A DNA stretch of 64,000 nucleotides from NCBI RefSeq assembly GCF_030503615.1, contig NZ_CP129963.1, positions 4,216,001 through 4,280,000 of the forward strand, given 5' to 3'. The notes below the pieces were generated by a model that searched no databases, was not told where the DNA came from, and saw nothing but the letters and a program-made list of their open reading frames with translations. Both the position numbers and the translations under genes were made by a program. Positions 37,181 through 46,919 of this stretch are shown in pieces. Every line of letters begins with the position of its first letter. Positions within the stretch are counted from its first letter, which is position 1. Source of the DNA: Sphingobacterium sp. BN32. Lineage in GTDB: Bacteria; Bacteroidota; Bacteroidia; Sphingobacteriales; Sphingobacteriaceae.

Positions 37181-38026
37181 TTACTTACTTAGCTCATCAA
37201 TACGTCTGTCGATGAACTGGGAGAGACTTGGATCGGCAGCTAACTCTTTACTTTTTTGAAAAGCGGCGATAGCTTCGTTCTTCATCCCTATATTTTCATA
37301 GCCAGTGGCTAAATAGAAGTACGATTCAGCATCAGGGCTTTGCTCAATTACCGTCTTGAAGCGCTCGATAGCTTTATCGAACTGTCTAGATTGTAAAGAG
37401 AATAAACCTAATGTTTTATTAGCTTCTAGATTCTTTGGTTCGGCTTTTACTACCTCTTGCAGTAGCGCAATACCGGCCATCGGGTTGTTTGTTCCGGTTA
37501 CCATTGCGGCTCCCAGTCCTGTTTTAGCGTCCAAACTTGCACCGTTCAACTCGACAGCTTTCTCATAAGCCGCAATAGCTTGTTGATTCAACGCTTTCGC
37601 GGTTGTTGTGTCTTGAAGGTTAGTGTAAGCTTTACGGTAGGCATTTCCAGCTTTCAACCAAAGGTCGAATTTAGGTGAAATTTTTGCCATTTCCTCATAC
37701 AATAATGCTTGAGGGGCAAATTTTTCCACATCATTCCACTTATCAGCTAATTGTTGGTAGATCGCTACTTTCTCATCTCCATCCGCTTTGTCGGCTTTTG
37801 CTTCCAAATCAGTGATTTCGTTTAAGATAGCAGGATTAAGGCCACGCTTGGCAGCTTCAGATGCTGCGCTCAGGGTAATTTGATTTGCAGGAGCCTCTGT
37901 GGTAGCAGCTCCTGCAGTATTTTTCTCTTGATCAACCAAGCCTTTCACAGGTCGTAGAACAAGGAATCCCATGATTAGGACAACTACTGCTACGACGATG
38001 ATTTGGATTTGCTTGGTATTTTTCAT
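37181..38026 (-). CDS. Membrane-anchored tetratricopeptide repeat protein
   Basis: Protein of 281 residues with a single N-terminal membrane segment (IQIIVVAVVVLIMGFLVLRP) and a periplasmic part carrying four to five TPRs (AGNAYRKAYTNLQDTTTAKALNQQAIAAYEKAVELNG, TLGLFSLQSRQFDKAIERFKTVIEQSP, YLATGYENIGMKNEAIAAFQKSKEL). It is 10 nt downstream of the HU gene and probably in its operon. The HU-TPR-RNase G order is conserved in many Bacteroidota, which I know from other genomes; the function is unknown. Confidence 0.88.
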   Translation of the reverse strand: MKNTKQIQIIVVAVVVLIMGFLVLRPVKGLVDQEKNTAGAATTEAPANQITLSAASEAAKRGLNPAILNEITDLEAKADKADGDEKVAIYQQLADKWNDVEKFAPQALLYEEMAKISPKFDLWLKAGNAYRKAYTNLQDTTTAKALNQQAIAAYEKAVELNGASLDAKTGLGAAMVTGTNNPMAGIALLQEVVKAEPKNLEANKTLGLFSLQSRQFDKAIERFKTVIEQSPDAESYFYLATGYENIGMKNEAIAAFQKSKELAADPSLSQFIDRRIDELSK

Positions 38027-38036
38027 GAATTAATAC

Positions 38037-38324
38037 TTATTTTTTGTTCCCGTTTTTAACTTTTTCTACAAAAACTTTTGCAGGTTTGAAACTTGGCACA
38101 AAGTGCTCAGGGATAATAATAGCTGTGTTTTTGGAGATGTTACGAGCTGTTTTCTCTGCTCTCTTCTTCACTACAAAACTACCAAAACCTCTCACATACA
38201 CATTCTCACCGCCAACCATTGCGTTTTTTACCACTTTGAAGAATGCTTCTACGGTTTCCTGTACATCAACCTTCTCTAAACCAGTTTTGTTAGAGATTTC
38301 TGCAATAATTTCTGCTTTAGTCAT
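38037..38324 (-). CDS. HU family DNA-binding protein
   Basis: Histone-like protein of 95 residues: MTKAEIIAEISNKTGLEKVDVQETVEAFF helices, GGENVYVRGFGSFVVKKRAEKTARN beta-arm base and IPEHFVPSFKPAKVFVEKV end. It binds and bends DNA as a dimer. The order of residues in the arm (PEHFVP) fits IHF/HU of this phylum. It heads the cluster with the TPR and basic-protein genes. Confidence 0.95.
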   Translation of the reverse strand: MTKAEIIAEISNKTGLEKVDVQETVEAFFKVVKNAMVGGENVYVRGFGSFVVKKRAEKTARNISKNTAIIIPEHFVPSFKPAKVFVEKVKNGNKK

Positions 38325-38380
38325 ATCTATATTTACTCTAATTAATCTAAACCCTTGGCATCTTTGCCCTTTTGGGGATG

Positions 38381-38388
38381 CAAAAGTA
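38381..38388 (-). promoter_or_regulatory. -7 box for the HU operon
   Basis: On the minus strand TACTTTTG (38388-38381) matches TAnnTTTG, giving a leader of about 50 nt. No TTG at -33. The leader contains the dyad CCAAAAGGGCAAAGATGCCAAGGG. Confidence 0.45.
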
Positions 38389-38523
38389 TTCTTTTAAAAT
38401 GAGTAATGGAAATAATTTCATGTTTTTTTACAGACCAAATATCTACTATTCAAGTATTTAGTCTTATTTCCCCCAATTTTACATTTCAAAAGGCTCGCAA
38501 AGTTACAATTATTTTATTGACAA

Positions 38524-39594
38524 TCAAAGTTTTAATCGATGTTGCGACATCAAAATTTCTGCTAATTGCGATATATCACTTTCCTCATGCAGAGCAGATA
38601 CCACAATTCGGTTGAGTAGCGGGCTCGTGGGTAAAGGATATGGAAAACTGGAAATTAGCACCTGATGTTGCACTAAGTAACGATATAAATTCGGGTCATG
38701 CGATGTGAAAACCGGGAAATTAGCGATGTTATGATAGCCATCTAAGGATGAAAAAAGTGACTTAGCGATATCAATATTCTGATGCAGTTTATCGAAAGCA
38801 GCTTCATAAATCCTATTGCCGTGTACTAAAGCAAACAGAGCGGCCGGCGAGCTTGGCGAAGCGCCCATGTAAATCGGGTGCTTCCTGATTTTATCGAGGG
38901 TGGCAGCATTTCCAAATACAGCACCCGCATCGGTTCCCAGCCCTTTTGCCAAGGAAGCCAAAACAACCAGTTCGATGTTTTTAGCAGACTCCAAAGCCGT
39001 CAAATCTGTGGAAAGCGCATTCTTGTTCAACACGCCTATTCCATGAGAATCATCGAGTATGAACAATACATTTTTATCTTCGGCAAGATATTGAAAATCA
39101 GAGAAATCAAATAATTCAGGTGTTAGGTTGTCAATCGCATTCGAGATGATTGCGAAATTCGTTTCCGAGCTGTTATTTATCTCATCAATCACCCTTGTTT
39201 TCCATGCAGAAAAGGGCAAGTCAACCTTCGGGCCTTCTGCAATCCAGAGGGAAGGGTGTGCGCCAGGGGCATAATAAACACGACGATTTTCGACTAAGGC
39301 TTTTACCGAAACCTGAGCCGCAAGATATCCCGAAGAGAGCAGCACCGCATCCTGGAATCCAAATCTGCTCGCCATGAAACTCTCGGCTTCAGCATATATT
39401 CCCAACTGCACATTATTCGTTCTCGAAGTCCCGTTATTCAACCCATATCGGTCAATTCCCTCCTTAAAAAGTTCGATATAGTCCTTATTGTCGAGCAGCC
39501 CTAAGTAGGCAGTCCCTCCAAAAAAAAGATATGATTGTTCGTGAATATGGATAGTACGTCCGGTTGGCTGCGAAAGATTACGAAAATTTGTCAT
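38524..39594 (-). CDS. BioF/KBL-type aminotransferase class I/II enzyme
   Basis: PLP-dependent enzyme of 356 residues of the alpha-oxoamine synthase type. The PLP-phosphate and ring contacts DDSHGIGVLN (181-190, with Asp181/His184) and the Schiff-base lysine K217 in ASLAKGLGTDAG are present, as is the N-terminal FGGTAYLGL and NNGTSRTNN. The best match by eye is the 8-amino-7-oxononanoate synthase / 2-amino-3-ketobutyrate ligase group, but no biotin genes are adjacent, so the product is open. The start at ATG 39594 is preceded by a good promoter. Confidence 0.82.
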   Translation of the reverse strand: MTNFRNLSQPTGRTIHIHEQSYLFFGGTAYLGLLDNKDYIELFKEGIDRYGLNNGTSRTNNVQLGIYAEAESFMASRFGFQDAVLLSSGYLAAQVSVKALVENRRVYYAPGAHPSLWIAEGPKVDLPFSAWKTRVIDEINNSSETNFAIISNAIDNLTPELFDFSDFQYLAEDKNVLFILDDSHGIGVLNKNALSTDLTALESAKNIELVVLASLAKGLGTDAGAVFGNAATLDKIRKHPIYMGASPSSPAALFALVHGNRIYEAAFDKLHQNIDIAKSLFSSLDGYHNIANFPVFTSHDPNLYRYLVQHQVLISSFPYPLPTSPLLNRIVVSALHEESDISQLAEILMSQHRLKL

Positions 39595-39611
39595 GTTGGT
39601 TATCTGAACTA

Positions 39612-39640
39612 CAAATGTACAAAATGAAAGCATACAGCAA
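39612..39640 (-). promoter_or_regulatory. Promoter of the PLP enzyme gene
   Basis: On the minus strand TTG (39640-39638), 18 bp, TACATTTG (39619-39612). The leader would be about 13 nt. Confidence 0.68.
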
Positions 39641-39729
39641 TCAACAGTTCATCCCGAGAAAACTACAGTTCGGCGACAATAAATTCGCCATGGCAAGCAT
39701 AGACCATACTTTTACCGAAAACATAAGCC

Positions 39730-41877
39730 ATGCGAATATTATCCATTCTAACCTTTCTACTCATTCCTATTCTCAACTTTGCTCAGGAGTCGACAATAAG
39801 CGGAATCGTCTTATTGAAATCCAAAAAACCGATCTTTAACGCTAATGTCTTTATCGAAGGCAGCTACGACGGCGCAAATACCGACAGCCTGGGTCGATTC
39901 AGCTTTAAAACCAGTCTTTCTGGAGCGCAACAAATCAACGTGACGGCCATAGGTTATCAGTCCAAACAGCAGCGTATTCAAATCCACGATTCACTCTTTC
40001 TGGAAATCATGCTTCAGGCGGACGAGCGGGCAATCGAAGAAGTTGTCGTGCGTGCGGGCCAATTTAAGGTCGGATCGCAAGCAAACGCTGTGTTAACTCC
40101 CTTAGATATCGTCACAACCGCCGGCAGCATGGGCAATATTATCGCGGCATTGGACAAATTACCGGGCGCACAAATCGCTGGCGAAAATGGACGATTGATG
40201 GTCCGCGGTGGCGATCCATCAGAAACACAAACCTATATCAATGGCCTGCGTGTCGCCCAACCCTATACCGCCTCTGCCAACGGTATGCCCGTGCGTGGCC
40301 GCTTCTCCCCCTTTCTATTCAAAGGAACGAGCTTCTCAACCGGAGGTTATAGCGCAGAATTCGGAAATGCCCTCTCCAGCATCCTCAACCTCAGCACAGA
40401 TTTGAACCTCGCCGAAGCCAAGTCAGATATCTCCATCTCCACGGTAGGACTAGGCTTAAGCAATACGCAGCGCTGGAAAAATAGCTCCCTAAGCTTTAAT
40501 GGCACATATACCAACCTCGCCCCCTATCTCAAAATAATCGATCAGCGTTTAGAATGGATCAACCCCTATCAGCAAGCCAATGCTGAGGCCATTTTCCGTA
40601 ACAAGGGCGAAAAACATTTCTTCAACCTCTATGGCGCATTCACCTTCGAGAAATTCGCATTTAAGGATTACGACCTGAACTACGATCAACAGGTAAGAAC
40701 GGGAATCAAAGAGAAAAACATCTACGTCAATAGCAATTACTTACGCTATTTACCGCAGAACTGGAAATGGGAACTCGGAGGAAGCTTTGGCTATTCCGAC
40801 AAGAACTTAGCTTATTACAATTTCGAGATCCCCACAGAGGAATACAGCAGTCATATCAAAACCGTTCTTCGCAAGAAGAAAAGCAGCCAATTACAGTATA
40901 GCTTCGGCGCTGAGCATTTCTTTCAAAAAATCGACGAGCAATTCCACAATCCGGATAATCATTTCGCTTACGGATTTGATCGACAGCTCTTGTCGGGCTT
41001 TGCAGAAACACAATACACAGCCTTCTCCAAGCTATTCTTGACCTTGGGTGCCCGATACAGCAGCGACGTTAAAAAGCAGCAATCCCTCGAGCCTAGAGCC
41101 GCCTTAGGATATGAAATCAACGCCAACCATCAAATGTCGATTTCCTATGGGCTATTCCACCAACAGACGCGAGAAGATATCGCCAAATATCGCGCAGATC
41201 TGCCTTGGCAACAAGCACAGCACTACATCTTCAACTATACCTTCCTCAGAAAAAATCAGTTGCTGCGCTTGGAGCTCTTTCAAAAAGACTATAGCCAACT
41301 ACTTCAATACGATAGTCCGCTCCCCACATACAGCAGCCACTACCAAAGCAATGGTTACGGCACGGTTCGCGGAATCGACTTCTTTTGGCGCGACTCCAAG
41401 AGTTTTAAGAACTTCCAATATTGGATATCCTATTCCTATACCGACGCAAACAAGCTCGAACGGAATTATCAGGGTGCCGTGCAACCCGACTACGTCGCGA
41501 AACATTATTTCTCCATCGTGGCAAAATACTGGTATGCTCCGATCCGTTCACAACTCAGCCTGACGAACAGTTTTATTTCCGGTCGCCCCTACCATGATCC
41601 AAACCTCGCAGGTTTTATGCAATCAAAAACAAATGGCCAAAACGACCTTTCATTCAGCTGGTCCTACCTGCTGAGCCAGCAGAAAATTCTATTCTTCTCC
41701 GTGACCAATATTTTAGGAAACAAGCCTGTTTATGGCTACCAATACCGATCAACGCCCGATCAGGATGGCCATTTTGCATCCAAAGCCATACTTCCCAACG
41801 CGAAGCGCTTTGTATTCCTGGGCTTCTTTTGGACCATCAGCAAGAATAAAAAAGACAACCAACTGGACAATCTGTAG
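39730..41877 (+). CDS. TonB-dependent receptor
   Basis: Outer membrane protein of 715 residues: signal peptide (MRILSILTFLLIPILNFAQ), an N-terminal CarboxypepD_reg-like domain (TISGIVLLKSKKPIFNANVFIEGSYDGANTDSLGRFSF), a plug domain (IIAALDKLPGAQIAGENGRLMVRGGDPSETQTYINGLRVAQP) and a 22-strand-type barrel ending ...AKRFVFLGFFWTISK. No SusD partner is adjacent, so it is more like a siderophore, metal or small-molecule receptor than a glycan SusC. It is followed by a TPR protein and a LytS/LytTR pair that may respond to its substrate. Confidence 0.9.
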   Translation: MRILSILTFLLIPILNFAQESTISGIVLLKSKKPIFNANVFIEGSYDGANTDSLGRFSFKTSLSGAQQINVTAIGYQSKQQRIQIHDSLFLEIMLQADERAIEEVVVRAGQFKVGSQANAVLTPLDIVTTAGSMGNIIAALDKLPGAQIAGENGRLMVRGGDPSETQTYINGLRVAQPYTASANGMPVRGRFSPFLFKGTSFSTGGYSAEFGNALSSILNLSTDLNLAEAKSDISISTVGLGLSNTQRWKNSSLSFNGTYTNLAPYLKIIDQRLEWINPYQQANAEAIFRNKGEKHFFNLYGAFTFEKFAFKDYDLNYDQQVRTGIKEKNIYVNSNYLRYLPQNWKWELGGSFGYSDKNLAYYNFEIPTEEYSSHIKTVLRKKKSSQLQYSFGAEHFFQKIDEQFHNPDNHFAYGFDRQLLSGFAETQYTAFSKLFLTLGARYSSDVKKQQSLEPRAALGYEINANHQMSISYGLFHQQTREDIAKYRADLPWQQAQHYIFNYTFLRKNQLLRLELFQKDYSQLLQYDSPLPTYSSHYQSNGYGTVRGIDFFWRDSKSFKNFQYWISYSYTDANKLERNYQGAVQPDYVAKHYFSIVAKYWYAPIRSQLSLTNSFISGRPYHDPNLAGFMQSKTNGQNDLSFSWSYLLSQQKILFFSVTNILGNKPVYGYQYRSTPDQDGHFASKAILPNAKRFVFLGFFWTISKNKKDNQLDNL

Positions 41878-41973
41878 AAAACCATTCATCCATGAAAATC
41901 AACAGTTCATCGCTATTCATTTTCAAAAGCGACGTATCCTAGCGAATTTTAATCAACACAAAAAAAGAACAAC

Positions 41974-42591
41974 ATGAAAACACTATTGATCAGTTTATTC
42001 AGCCTGCTTAGCATTGTATGCTACGGACAAGGCAACTATGAGAAAGCCATGGGCGACGCCCTACAAACCTGGCAGAACGGGAAAAACAGCGAAGCCATGT
42101 CGAAATTCGAACGCATTGCACAGGCCGAAAAGAGCAACTGGATTCCGCGCTACTACCAAGCCTTTGTCGCGGCTACATCGTCTTTCCAAACGCAGGACAG
42201 CGACGAAAAAGAGCAACTTATACAAGCTGCCATTAAACTTATACCAACAAAAACGGAAGATTTGAACGCCGAATGGCATGTCCTGAAAGCACTCGCATTG
42301 ACCGCTCAATTAACCATAGACCCGATGTCTAGAGCGATGCAGTTATCCCCGGAAATTATTCATAATTACGAACAGGCGCTACAACTGGAGCCTAACAATC
42401 CCAGAGCCTTATCGGGGCTTGCCGACTTCCAGATCCAGTCTAAGAAATATATGGGTGGCAGTACCGAACAGGAGTGCAAAGATTTAGAAAAAGCAGTATC
42501 TTTATTTGCTACAGAGAAGCATGATACGCCATTCTATCCAACTTGGGGCAGGGAAAGAGCTGAGGCAACGTTAGCAACTTGTAAGAAATAA
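41974..42591 (+). CDS. Exported TPR-like protein
   Basis: Protein of 205 residues with signal peptide (MKTLLISLFSLLSIVCYGQ) and two to three degenerate helical repeats (AMGDALQTWQNGKNSEAMSKFERIAQAEKSNWIPRYYQAF; NYEQALQLEPNNPRALSGLADFQIQSKKYMGG). It carries two Cys near its C-terminus (EQECKDLEK and ATCKK). It is 5 nt before the sensor kinase gene, so it is probably in one operon with it and periplasmic. Confidence 0.8.
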   Translation: MKTLLISLFSLLSIVCYGQGNYEKAMGDALQTWQNGKNSEAMSKFERIAQAEKSNWIPRYYQAFVAATSSFQTQDSDEKEQLIQAAIKLIPTKTEDLNAEWHVLKALALTAQLTIDPMSRAMQLSPEIIHNYEQALQLEPNNPRALSGLADFQIQSKKYMGGSTEQECKDLEKAVSLFATEKHDTPFYPTWGRERAEATLATCKK

Positions 42592-42596
42592 ACAGC

Positions 42597-43622
42597 ATGA
42601 AATATTTCCTAAGATCCTTACTGTATACTGTAATCATCACCTCTGTGATCTATTTCGTCTTCTCGATCTACTATATGATTAAAAGTGGCAACGAAGCGAT
42701 AGAAAACGGAACAGAAAGTGCGCTTCTCGCCACGATTGCTTACAGTATCCTATTGGGTCTTTCCGGAACATATACAGCCGCTTTTTTACAACGCATCGTC
42801 CCTGGCAAGAACAAAATGCCGAAACGCTTTCTGCTCTATGTACTCATCACACAGATTATCGCGCCAGTAATCGTATTTATTACAACCGGCTTTTTCCAGG
42901 TAATCATCTATAAAAAGACCTTTGCGACCTTTGTCTCCCAAATTTATTGGGTCAATTACATCATGCCCACTGTTATTGCGATGCTCATCGGTGGCGGATT
43001 TTACCTCTTCGGCATGTATATGGAGCGCAAAAACGCCCAATTAGAAAAGCAGAAACAGATTGCCGGGGAGGCAACAGCACAACTGGAGACCCTAAAAAAT
43101 CAAATCGACCCCCATTTTCTATTCAATAGCTTAAACGTGCTCATTGGGCTGATCGAAGAAAACCCCAAAAATGCAATAGCCTACACCCAATCCTTGTCAC
43201 GTATCTATCGATATATACTCGAAAAGAAAGATCATAGCCTCGTGCCGATCAGCGACGAGCTGGACTTTGCAAAGAATTATATCGCTTTGCTCAAACTCCG
43301 TTTCGAAGATGCCATACAGGTAGAAATCGACGCGGAGGAGGTTACGGATGACATGAAAACCATTCCGCTGGCGCTTCAACTTTTGCTGGAAAATTGCATA
43401 CAGCACAATAAAATAAGCGATGAACAACCCTTATTTATTCGTATTTCCATTCAAAACGGCGAATTGAATGTGGAAAACAATCTGCAGCCTAAGCCACAGC
43501 AGGAGTCATCGACCAAAATCGGTCTGAACAATATCCGTGAAAGATATCATATTATTGGTTCAAAAAACATCGAAGTAGTTCAGAATAATGACAGCTTCCG
43601 CGTTGCACTACCTATTCTATAG
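42597..43622 (+). CDS. LytS-family sensor histidine kinase
   Basis: Membrane kinase of 341 residues with four membrane segments (about 8-28, 42-62, 76-98 and 118-138), a short coiled coil, and a His_kinase domain (PF06580 type) with H173 in QIDPHFLFNSLN. The HATPase N box is LLLENCIQHN; the G boxes at the end are shortened (GLNNIRERY). No periplasmic sensor domain is visible, so the membrane segments probably sense. The response regulator follows at once (stop and start 1 nt apart). Confidence 0.92.
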   Translation: MKYFLRSLLYTVIITSVIYFVFSIYYMIKSGNEAIENGTESALLATIAYSILLGLSGTYTAAFLQRIVPGKNKMPKRFLLYVLITQIIAPVIVFITTGFFQVIIYKKTFATFVSQIYWVNYIMPTVIAMLIGGGFYLFGMYMERKNAQLEKQKQIAGEATAQLETLKNQIDPHFLFNSLNVLIGLIEENPKNAIAYTQSLSRIYRYILEKKDHSLVPISDELDFAKNYIALLKLRFEDAIQVEIDAEEVTDDMKTIPLALQLLLENCIQHNKISDEQPLFIRISIQNGELNVENNLQPKPQQESSTKIGLNNIRERYHIIGSKNIEVVQNNDSFRVALPIL

Positions 43623-43623
43623 C

Positions 43624-44382
43624 ATGAAAGACACTCTTGTAGTCATTATCGAAGACGAACGCCCCGCTGCCCGCTCCTTGCAAAGAAAGCTGATGAAGTT
43701 GGGCTACTCCCATATCACGCTTCTCCACTCGGTAGAGCAGGGCAAGCAGTGGTTTAAAACTCATCCAGAGCCCGACTTGCTGTTCCTTGACATCCAACTT
43801 TCCGATGGTCTATCTTTTGAAATTCTGGATGAGCTTGCGCTAGCCTGTCCAATTATTTTTACCACGGCTTACGATGAGTTTGCATTAAAAGCTTTTAAGG
43901 TGAATAGTGTAGATTATTTGATGAAACCCATTATCGAGGAAGAACTGGAGGCTGCGCTCGCCAAATACGAGAAAAACCACGCCAGCAAGCAACCCTCGCT
44001 TGATATGACAGAATTGAAAGCCCTTTTCGCACCAACGCGAACTAGCTATAAATCACGATTTAGCATTAAGATCGGCCAACAGATCAAACTCATTACGATC
44101 GATGAGATCGAATGCTTCTTTTCCGAAAACAAGGGAACTTACGCCTTCTGTTCAGATGGCAATCAATATCTCCTGGATTTTACCCTCGACCAGCTGGAAA
44201 AACTGCTCGACCCCGCTATATTCTTCCGCATAAGCCGCGGATTTTTGGTGCATATTAAAGCAATTAAGAGCATTGCCGTGCACTCCAACTCCAGATTGAA
44301 GCTGTATTTTCATCATTATGGAAATGCAGAGGTCATCGTTAGTCGGGAGCGAGTAAACGATTTCAAAGCGTGGATCGAATAA
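43624..44382 (+). CDS. LytTR family response regulator
   Basis: Two-domain regulator of 252 residues. The receiver has E10-D11-E12, the phospho-acceptor D56 (LLFLDIQLSDG) and K105-type lysine in YLMKPI; the C-terminal LytTR DNA-binding domain shows RFSIKIGQQIKLITIDEIECFFSENKGTYAF and ISRGFLVHIKAIKSI. It would act as an output for the LytS-type kinase encoded just upstream. The start is ATG 43624; the frame extends upstream inside the kinase gene. Confidence 0.94.
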   Translation: MKDTLVVIIEDERPAARSLQRKLMKLGYSHITLLHSVEQGKQWFKTHPEPDLLFLDIQLSDGLSFEILDELALACPIIFTTAYDEFALKAFKVNSVDYLMKPIIEEELEAALAKYEKNHASKQPSLDMTELKALFAPTRTSYKSRFSIKIGQQIKLITIDEIECFFSENKGTYAFCSDGNQYLLDFTLDQLEKLLDPAIFFRISRGFLVHIKAIKSIAVHSNSRLKLYFHHYGNAEVIVSRERVNDFKAWIE

Positions 44383-44390
44383 TGAATGCC

Positions 44391-44855
44391 TTAGTAGAGA
44401 TGGAATTTTAACGGGATATTGACGCCAACCGAGAAGGTAAATCCATCGATCGGCTTAAAGTCTTTTTTGGTATTGATATCAAACCCATAACCGGCAGCAA
44501 ATTCAAGCAGATTGAATACCCCAATCCCAGCCTTGGCAGTTGCCGTATAGGGGGTTATCTCTCCCTTTAGGAAAGGCCATACCGCAACATTATTTAAATA
44601 ATAGGTTGCTCCAAATTCGGGGATGACCGTCGTTTTGTCCATCATCCAGGTAAAATTGGCTCCCCCATCTAACTTGAGATATTGTGATTGATTAAGGGCA
44701 AACAAGCCCCAAGCCGAAGCCTTCAGAAAACTGCCGCTTTGATACTGATACCCCAACGATGGGCCAAAAATCCATCCGTTCGCTCGTTGTTCTTGGGCAT
44801 TCAGTTGCACGCTCGTGCTAAGCAATAATATTAGAAGGTAAAACGCTCTTTTCAT
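44391..44855 (-). CDS. Outer membrane beta-barrel protein
   Basis: Protein of 154 residues with signal peptide (MKRAFYLLILLLSTSVQLNAQ) and alternating, Gly/aromatic-rich strands (IFGPSLGYQYQSGSFLKASAWGLFAL, LKGEITPYTATAKAGIGVFNLLEFAAGYGFDIN) ending with the aromatic-terminated IPLKFHLY, as expected for a small, 8-strand barrel. It is convergent with the LytTR regulator (8 nt apart) and downstream of the TPR regulator gene at 44907, with 51 nt between. Confidence 0.78.
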   Translation of the reverse strand: MKRAFYLLILLLSTSVQLNAQEQRANGWIFGPSLGYQYQSGSFLKASAWGLFALNQSQYLKLDGGANFTWMMDKTTVIPEFGATYYLNNVAVWPFLKGEITPYTATAKAGIGVFNLLEFAAGYGFDINTKKDFKPIDGFTFSVGVNIPLKFHLY

Positions 44856-44906
44856 ACTCAGTTGACTTTATTGCAAGATAGAATTTTTAGCTTGAAATCA
44901 GATAAG

Positions 44907-46637
44907 CTATATAATCTCCATCACACGATCATATTTGTCGCCCAGCTTTTGCTTCAATCTTTGCTTGTTCTTTTTGATCGCCTCCAGCGATATTCCCAGG
45001 ATATTTGCCGTTTCGGCAGGCGTAAGCCCTAGTTTTTGCAACATAATAAAGCGGATATTGTTTTCCGTAAGCTCCGGAATACCCTTTTTTAACTGATTAT
45101 AATAATTTGGATAAGCCTCATCAAAGGTCATTTTAAAATTTTGCCAGTCATCCTCCGTCAATATATGTGACTGTAACAACTGCTTTAACTTGCCGTTTTT
45201 TTCTTCAATTTCAGCAAGCGCTGATTTATTGATACGGGCAATTTCTCTTTGCAAGCTTTCAATCTGTTTGTTTCGGTCTGTTAGGAAACGTAGGTGATCT
45301 GCCAGGGTCCTATGCGCCTGTTCGAGCTTCTGATCGAGCAAGGTTTTTTCGAGGCGATAAGCCAACACTTTCTTTTCATAACGATGGTGGCGCGCAAACA
45401 TCTTGCGGCGAAAGTCGATATAGGAAATAATCACTATTCCGATACCCAAGGCGAGCACGAGTAAATACATATTCCGTGCAAAGCGGCTCTGTTGCACCTT
45501 GAGGTTAATTATGCTCGCTTCATTCAGATAGCGCTCCTTCGCGGCCAACACTCTTGCTCGCTGGATTACTACTGCACTCTCTCCATAGATCGAACTGTCC
45601 TTCAGCTGCCCAAGGCTTCGACGAATGGCAAGCTCCATATCCGGGTCTCCTTTATGCTCCGCAATTTTCAGCCTCAATTCTTCTACATCAAGCAGGAAAT
45701 CAGTTTTTGTCAAGTTACCTTTCAGATCTTTTTTCAAATGCTCCAGCAATACTTCCGCAGATTGCATATCGCCCTTGCCCATGAGCACCTTTGCTTTGAT
45801 AATCTCTGCATGCTGCCGATTGGCTTTATCGCCACTCTCTTCACTAAGTTTTACATCCTGATCTACGAAATGCAGGGCGGAGTCCAGCTCCCCCCTCCCT
45901 AAACTGACCATCGCTAGCATCCCGTTCACCCGAGCGAGCCTAGCCTTGGCATCAATCTTCAACGCAAGCTCTTTCGCATCGTTTAAGTAGGCCATAGCCA
46001 CCGAAGTGTCCTTATCCTCCAAATGGCACATGGCAAGGTTATCTAGTATGGAAGCCTTCATTTCGGAGAGGTCCGGTGCCAAAAAGGCCGCCTCCTTCAA
46101 ACAATTTATAGCCTCCTTATACTCGCCGATTGTAGAGAAAAAGAAACCCAGGGATCGGTAGGACTCGTCCGGATTGATCTGATCCACATAAGGGATATCG
46201 TCAATTTTGAATGATGCCGTCATGAAATATGGCAGCGATTGTTCCAATAAGTTAAATTGGTAATAGTATTTTGCTAATTCAATCTGAACCCACAGTGCAA
46301 GCGCTTCATCATCAAACTTGATTGCCAGGTCGTTAGCTTTCTCAAAATAAGTTGAACTAATCGTATTGATCTGCCCTATCTTGCGGCTTGTTCCTCTGCC
46401 CATCAAGGCATAATAGACCGCCGTTTGCTTATTGGCATCACCTTTCAAAACACGTTGCCGCAGCGGCGTTAAAAATTCCCTCAACGCAATTGTATCGGAT
46501 CCGAAGCTCTTTTCTTTCTGAATAAAATAAGTCAATGAGGCATTGTTGTTGTCCTTTTTTTCGCGCGCATGGAGCACAAACATAAAGGTCAACAATAAGG
46601 ATAGCATGAGATATCTTAATGAAGATTTTACAGCCAT
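44907..46637 (-). CDS. TPR protein with membrane anchor and LuxR-like HTH
   Basis: Protein of 576 residues: signal-like N-terminus, a periplasmic TPR region (about 40-340), one membrane segment (MYLLVLALGIGIVIISYIDF), a cytoplasmic coiled coil, and a C-terminal helix-turn-helix (GLTPAETANILGISLEAIKKNKQRLKQKLGDKYDRV). This is the known Bacteroidota architecture of transmembrane TPR regulators, in which a one-component sensor reaches DNA directly. Target genes are unknown; the downstream outer membrane gene is the nearest candidate. Confidence 0.85.
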   Translation of the reverse strand: MAVKSSLRYLMLSLLLTFMFVLHAREKKDNNNASLTYFIQKEKSFGSDTIALREFLTPLRQRVLKGDANKQTAVYYALMGRGTSRKIGQINTISSTYFEKANDLAIKFDDEALALWVQIELAKYYYQFNLLEQSLPYFMTASFKIDDIPYVDQINPDESYRSLGFFFSTIGEYKEAINCLKEAAFLAPDLSEMKASILDNLAMCHLEDKDTSVAMAYLNDAKELALKIDAKARLARVNGMLAMVSLGRGELDSALHFVDQDVKLSEESGDKANRQHAEIIKAKVLMGKGDMQSAEVLLEHLKKDLKGNLTKTDFLLDVEELRLKIAEHKGDPDMELAIRRSLGQLKDSSIYGESAVVIQRARVLAAKERYLNEASIINLKVQQSRFARNMYLLVLALGIGIVIISYIDFRRKMFARHHRYEKKVLAYRLEKTLLDQKLEQAHRTLADHLRFLTDRNKQIESLQREIARINKSALAEIEEKNGKLKQLLQSHILTEDDWQNFKMTFDEAYPNYYNQLKKGIPELTENNIRFIMLQKLGLTPAETANILGISLEAIKKNKQRLKQKLGDKYDRVMEII

Positions 46638-46919
46638 AAGTTTGAGGAGCGAGAAGGCTTCGCTTAGTATTTTCGTGTGATTCTAAACGCTAATATACAA
46701 CAAATGAACATGTTCGATTCTGCACGAGTTCGAATAGCCCTGTTAAAAAAACATTTGTAAATGAATTTCTACATGTGTTTGGCACCTACCCAAAAAGATT
46801 GCCGCATTTCGATAACCCCAATATGCAAGCGCTAATTTCCCGCAACCAAACACTAGCATTTAAAAAGGCTTTTTTGTAAATTCGTTGTCTGTGTTTACAC
46901 ACATCAACCACTATAAACT

